From Lineus longissimus (taxonomy: Eukaryota > Nemertea > Pilidiophora > Heteronemertea > Lineidae), in contig NC_088312.1 of the NCBI RefSeq assembly GCF_910592395.1, positions 1,116,001 to 1,180,000 on the forward strand: a stretch of DNA of 64,000 nt, read 5' to 3'. Below are positions 58,676 to 64,000 of this stretch, piece by piece; the stretch's first letter is position 1; every line of letters starts with the position of its first letter. Below the pieces are notes generated by a model that saw only the letters and a program-made list of their open reading frames with translations, was not told the DNA's origin and ran no database searches. The position numbers were made by a program, and so were the translations under genes.

Positions 58676-61460
58676 AGAAGATTAGTGACAGTGGAGATAT
58701 GTTTATTTCTGTGGCTTCTGTGAGCTTGACTCAAGGCTATGATGGGTGTAAAGAGACATCTTTCATTTCAACTGTTTGTGCCCTGCTACATTGGGAAGTC
58801 TGTTATGAAGACATTGGATAATTAAGTGGTATGATATTGGACTCTCTCTGTGGATGTTAGCAAGGGACATGACTGCCATGGTTGGTTTCATCATGGCTGT
58901 AATGTAGTCCACACTAATCAGTTCTCCATAACTATTCATCATTACCGGCTGTGCACGAAGTTATAGCCAAAGTTAATGAGTCAGAAGGGAGGGTTGGCCT
59001 GCGGTGCTCTGGTATTGTCCAGAATCTGAATCTGAAGTGAAAAGTAAATGGGCCATTGTGAGACGAGAGTTGTGGGAACAAACTGCAAAGACCATGTGAA
59101 GCCAGTGTGGGCTCAAGTGTTGGCCGAATAGGCTAACTGGTTAGTTTGAAGGGCAGAATCTGCTGGTCAGATAATAGGCTTTTAGTGTTATTTACATGAA
59201 AGGAGGGCAGAATTGAAATGTCCAGGTTCAGAATACTAGCAATGATTTGACGACATAGGGAAGGACCATTGATTGACAATCACCAACATTTCATTTTCTT
59301 TTTCAATAAACTACCTACTCGAAACTTAATTGACATCTGCTGGACAGATTATAAATGTTGTGAGCATCATACTTAAAGACTTTTTCCCTTGTCAAATATT
59401 TTACTTGAATCTGAATATGGTCGTTACTACGTAGCTTTATGATACTCTTATTCAACAAATTAGTGTGATACATAGATATAATCAGTACGGTACTTTTAGC
59501 ACACAGTCGGGACTATGGCAAATGTACAGTAAATGTAGACAGCGATGGTTTATTGGCTCGACAGTATAGATGAATTTTTCGACAGTTTTCAGTGAAAGTT
59601 CAGGCAGTGTTCTCCGCTGCCCATTTTACGCTGGTGGTATTAAATTCCATGCCACGAGACTAGAAATGGAGAAGTTCAATCTCAAACATCTAAGCTTACC
59701 ACCAAGCTGAGGTGGAGAGTTGAGAGACAAAAGTATTTTTTGCACCAAAGTTTTCACTTTGGATGAGAGACTTTCTCTATTCGTTCTGATAATTTTCATT
59801 TGGTTACTGCACTTACCTGTGTATGTTGCACATCGTATCTGTTCCGAAATACTTTCTTAATGTTCTCTGTGGCGTACTCAAAATAATTGTACAATGTAGA
59901 CTGGCCATCTTGGCCCAGAACTTTTATCTTCCTCAAAGCATATATATTTTATTCAAACTTAGGCATTTTGCCGCATATTTTATTCTTCAAGCAGCAATTC
60001 ATAGTGCAGTGAAGGATTTGTTTTGTTTCAGATAAATTTATTTTATGGAGTGATGCACTCTCATATTATGAAGACCTAGTAGTTTTAGCTCTTGATACAA
60101 ATATGAATTTTGTTATTTCTGTTGTAGTTTGTAACTAAAAACTATCTGATGAGCTTTAATGGGAAACCCAAGGTTACACTTCAACTATTTCAGTATGTAC
60201 TGAGCTTTTGTATGAAACTCAAACTTGTATGTTGGGTGAGGCATTGTATAGGTGCAAAATGGCAAAGAAATACAAAATATTCAGATCATTACATTCGGAG
60301 CTATCCGTTATACACAGAAAAGTCAGCATTTTCAGGCAATCCATCAAAAGATCTTTGAAAAAACAAATTTGTGATGGCTTCCCGCTCAGATGTGTACATC
60401 CTAAAATGGATGGCGCCTACATGTATCTGTTCGATATTACTATAAAGTCAACAATATGTTTTAGATGGAACATCTAGATAGTGGCTATTTACTTACATTA
60501 AAATGAAGATTGTACATACTAGTAATGATGCATCCTAAATTATTCAACCCCAATTAGCTGTACATTTTATTTATTTCTCTTTCAATTTTTTTTTTTTCTG
60601 ATACATGTACCTGTTAATGTGAATTATAGCCAAATGACAGTATTTCTTCCATCTTATTATTCAAGGTAATAACCAAGAGAATGTTTTGTGTACATGTAGT
60701 CGGAAATTTGACCATTCTCATAGCATTCGTACAACTGGCAATATCCACTATATTTGTATAAGAAGGAATTTCTCTCAAATTGTTCATCTTCGTTGTGTGC
60801 AATTTCAAGCTTCAGTGGATTATAAGGAAGTGATGTTGCAATGGAGTGGAAGTTTTTTGTAAATCTGAAGATGTTTAGCTAACTTTCTTTAAAACTTAAA
60901 AAAGCCTTAGACTTGATGACTAAGATTTGAATTAGACTATTTTTCATTTTGTCGATGAGGATACTTACATGTACCAGAGGAAGAGGTATTGAAACGGTTG
61001 TTTCTGTTTGAGTAAAAGTATCTTCTCAGAGGTTTAGGATTGTGTGCTTAAAGCATTTTTATTCTTTACCCTTGAATTGTACCTCGTCTTTGACACACTA
61101 ATGAAGTCTCCTTCAAAAGCACAACCTACACTACATCCCTTTGATAATATCGTGTGACAAACAAATATGATGTCTTCAATTTTTGCCATGCAGTTTGCCG
61201 ATTTTGAGGCAAAACAAAACTCGCACAGACGGCTCTTATCTTGTATTATTGTAAAACGTTTGACTTTTCCTTCCATATGTATTGTAATTCCGTTTGCTTG
61301 AGAAAAATATGCTCAAAAAAGGCTAAGAAATCCCGGTTTTGCCCCTACAGCTTGTGGATATTGCTTTACGTGACATCATATTGAATTAATTCTCTGATCA
61401 GTATATTATAACTGTAAAATTTTGTCATTGTGCCAATAAATGATGAAAAATTATTAAAAA
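58676..61460 (+). other. 3' UTR region of the HECT ligase
   Basis: No ORF above about 90 codons. AATAAA occurs at 59305-59310 and again at 61435-61440, so short and long 3' UTRs (about 0.6 or 2.8 kb) are possible. The A/T-rich tract and the convergent PLAC8 gene just beyond support transcript ends here. Confidence 0.5.
61435..61440 (+). terminator. Polyadenylation signal AATAAA, distal end of the HECT ligase
   Basis: This AATAAA is followed by A/T-rich then T-rich sequence. An alternative proximal signal lies at 59305-59310. Confidence 0.5.
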
Positions 61461-62080
61461 TCATCCATTTTTCATTCATTTGTGTAAGTGTATCTACATC
61501 TAGTGGATCATACAAGCACCAGTCTCTTCGACATTCATTGAAGATGTGACATGAACACTGGTGAAGTAACTAAGGAAGGTTTGATCCTGATGTCTCCCCA
61601 TGGCATTTGTCAATATTAGGTATGTCAGACGTCCGGGATGTTGGTTTCGAAAAATCTGGCACCTATGGCCAAGTGAAAGATACTCGAGGACGGAGGACTA
61701 GAGAACTTCAGATGTTGATTGTGGGGACGTCTCCTCGTAATCATTATGAAGTTATGGAGTGACTCCCCCCTACATCATGAAGGGAAGTTAGGGGGAAAAG
61801 ACTTCTGGAAGTTGAGGAAGACGCATTAACTACTCCCCTGTGTGGCACGGTGAGACTGTCACAACCCAACCACAGTGAACTTCACTTACACCATGAGACA
61901 TCACTTTGAACAATGTCAGGATTGTTTCAAAGGCAGGACTGGTAACACATCTTCAATGGTGGACTGGTTGTGACACTGCACAAGCAGTGCTCAGGCTGCG
62001 CCGAAGACCAAATTAGGCCCATGTTGCCGACATCGTGAAATGATAAAAAAGAAGACGATTCTCTTTATCGAAAATAACAT
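61461..62080. other. Short gap between convergent genes, nothing seen
   Basis: This stretch lies between the distal ligase poly(A) signal and the PLAC8 poly(A) signal. No feature is recognisable. Confidence 0.4.
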
Positions 62081-62087
62081 GCATCTA

Positions 62088-62093
62088 TTTATT
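62088..62093 (-). terminator. Polyadenylation signal AATAAA for the PLAC8-family gene
   Basis: TTTATT on the plus strand is AATAAA on the minus strand, about 600 bases after the PLAC8-family stop codon. It implies a 3' UTR of about 0.6 kb. Confidence 0.5.
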
Positions 62094-62692
62094 TGAGATC
62101 CATTACAGCAGTCTGATCTGGCACTGGTTCATAGAAATGAACACTGCATAGTGCCGATGATAAAGATATCAACTGATTCTTGTTACGAGTATGATCCAAA
62201 GAAGGACTTTGATACCCAACTGTGCGCATGGCGGGCTGACAGGGTTGACAGTCGTGACGAACCACAAACGCAAGCAATGTCCCGCGATTGCGAAGCGACA
62301 AAAAAGAAATATTAACAAAGAAATGATCCCTCAGTTATGACAGTCTAAACCTCAAGAACTTTATCACATCCTGATGGATGGTCATCGCTAAAACAAACCT
62401 GAGGAGAATGACAGTCTTATGCTTCTAAGTTGCGGGATGTGATTGCATTGGAGCTCGCCAAGTATATTCTTTCAGATCTTTTCAGGAGTAAATGCATCAT
62501 TTTCTCAATGCAACTGTGGACATGAAATAAACACATGTACAATTTGATCTTGTATCTCTTTTGATATTGTTCAGCGAGATGAACAAGGGTCCATGTGGAG
62601 GATATGCACATCTAGCGTCTTGACCGCGTAAGGTGATTAATGATGGTTCTCAACATCAGTCTTAGATGGGCTCTATCACCTACACTCGTAGC

Positions 62693-63607
62693 CTATAGTC
62701 CCACATGGTCCGCTTCTCGGGACATCTGGCAGGTGGCACAGCACAAACAACACTGGGCGACACAGCAATCTCCCATGATGGAGCCCTGGGGGAAGAGAAG
62801 ACATCATTGGTGACCAATTTAAGCACGGAAGTCTCGGTTTCGATTTATCAGCATTAAATTTGACATCGTTACATGATTTTTGTTCATCGATACCGACTTT
62901 GCCTCAAGATAGCCCCCCCCCCCAAAAAAAAATCATTTTGCGCGAATATATTCAAACTTACCTCAATTCCGTACTGAACTCTCATCTTTGTTCTCATTGC
63001 CACCACTCCACCGGGACAACATGGAGTACATATGTTTTCCTGTTGTCGTTTGGCAATTCCACATAGCATACAAGGTAAGCAAAAGAAGCCATAGCAACCT
63101 GAAAACAAGACATCCATGGCCGTAAAGAATGTTGACGGAGCAACGAGAAGGGACCTGCATGGAGAAGGAGGAGTGGAACAACGTTTTTATTCTTCTGATT
63201 ATTGAATTACAACCCGGTGTCGAATTTGACTAAACATCTTTGGAGTGATTTTCCCACTTAACAACTTACACGTTTTTGCTCCTCCAACGCAGCAGCCCAT
63301 GAGAGGTGTCGCGAACGGCCGGCCAGCCGCTGGGGTCTCCATGGCCATCGGCTGCCTAGTTACTGGTTCTTCACCTAAAGGTTAAATCAAGATGTATGTA
63401 ATCATGATATGATAGCTCGGTCTGAGGATTGTTCAGAGAAGATCATTTCACTATACCGAACATGAGCGAGTGTTTTAATCCGAGGAATTTGAGGTTGTGC
63501 AGTCTCTAAACACATTTGAATGCAATTTCCGATGAGAATTTGTTTGAGAAGATGTCTCCGAGTTTGTCTCTCTCTAAATTCGCATAGTTACCTTCGTTGA
63601 TGGACAT
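62693..63607 (-). CDS. PLAC8-family (cornifelin/onzin-like) cysteine-rich protein, complete, 4 exons
   Basis: Exons in coding order: 63607-63592, 63374-63270, 63098-62962, 62785-62693. All introns are GT-AG and phases join to 116 aa, the usual family length. The first exon is only 16 bases, with ATG in GCCGCCATG context (a consensus Kozak). After a Pro/Ala-rich N-terminus of about 38 residues comes CC-x4-C-x-P-C (CCYGFFCLPC), then ICTPCCPGG and the family block AMRTKMRVQYGI, then a second Cys-rich stretch GDCCVAQCCLCCATCQM near the end. PLAC8 proteins are small Cys-rich, often membrane-associated proteins tied in animals to cell growth and differentiation and in plants to organ size and metal handling; the exact role here cannot be inferred. 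The gene is convergent with the HECT ligase. Confidence 0.88.
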
Positions 63608-64000
63608 GGCGGCTTCGAAATGTATGCGCTCGATACTACACTAACCCCGTTGCAAGTGAAAATGATTAAAATCAACTCTGTCTACATTTAAGTTTGTTAC
63701 AGAAACATACCTGGCAACTAAGCCTACTTAGCTCCCTAAGACGGATTAAGCTAGCCTAGACTTAGGCCCTACGACCACGGCAACGGACAAAATATTCGAC
63801 AGGGTTACAAGTTGACTGGAAGGGCCTACTCAATCTATCATTATCCTTTAGCTAAATAAAAACTATAACTTTTAAGAGGCTAATGCGACGAGTGGGGCCT
63901 TATACACAAATGCTCCCCATTTTAATCTTCATTACATCCTTTAGCCTTTCAGTCGCCTGATAAATATCACCCCAAGGCATTAAACTCGTCACCCTATCCT
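63608..64000. other. 5' flank of the PLAC8-family gene
   Basis: This should hold the 5' UTR and promoter of the minus-strand gene. No TATA box or other feature is clear, and no plus-strand gene starts here. Confidence 0.4.

Overview
The window is nuclear DNA from an animal, most likely a marine invertebrate. The genes are split by GT-AG introns of a few hundred bases. There are tRNA-derived SINE-like repeats, minisatellites, homopolymer tracts, and AATAAA signals behind the genes. The phylum cannot be fixed from sequence alone; frequent ACATGTA-type words hint at a lophotrochozoan or invertebrate deuterostome, but only weakly.

Layout. (1) 1-2.4 kb: repeats, including a 938-bp tandem duplication carrying a minus-strand tRNA-derived SINE head. 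(2) 2.55-11.46 kb, + strand: a complete 16-exon RBM28/Nop4 nucleolar RRM protein; every exon junction keeps phase, giving 869 aa. (3) 12-17.4 kb: repeats, then a single-exon 158-aa minus-strand gene of unknown family. (4) 17.4-39.3 kb: no convincing gene; two minisatellite or tandem duplication loci, a further copy of the 5' repeat family, an inverted repeat and a zinc-knuckle relic. (5) 39.3-44.6 kb, + strand: an uninterrupted 1762-codon ORF whose first ~1500 residues are acidic and apparently disordered, and whose C-terminus is a Ty3/gypsy-type Gag capsid-like domain. It starts with a PP1-docking-like KVSF motif and is followed by a likely long 3' UTR and no pol. (6) 47.9-48.8 kb: a hairpin-rich minisatellite and an A/T-rich dispersed repeat. 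(7) 50.8-58.7 kb, + strand: a 20-exon HECT ubiquitin ligase (1062 aa by my exon model) of the UBE3A/HECTD2 group with an AZUL-like zinc finger. (8) 62.7-63.6 kb, minus strand: a complete four-exon PLAC8-family cysteine-rich protein of 116 aa, convergent with the ligase.

The genes do not form an evident pathway: ribosome biogenesis, ubiquitin ligation, a small cysteine-rich membrane-type protein and a candidate domesticated Gag are simply neighbours. The most unusual item is the Gag-capsid fusion gene. It has the hallmarks of a captured retrotransposon capsid: intact frame, no nucleocapsid knuckle, no polymerase, no LTRs seen, and a huge host-like acidic extension. The AZUL-HECT ligase combines residues typical of UBE3A and of HECTD2. 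All exon models here are hand-built from splice signals and frame; no database search was run.
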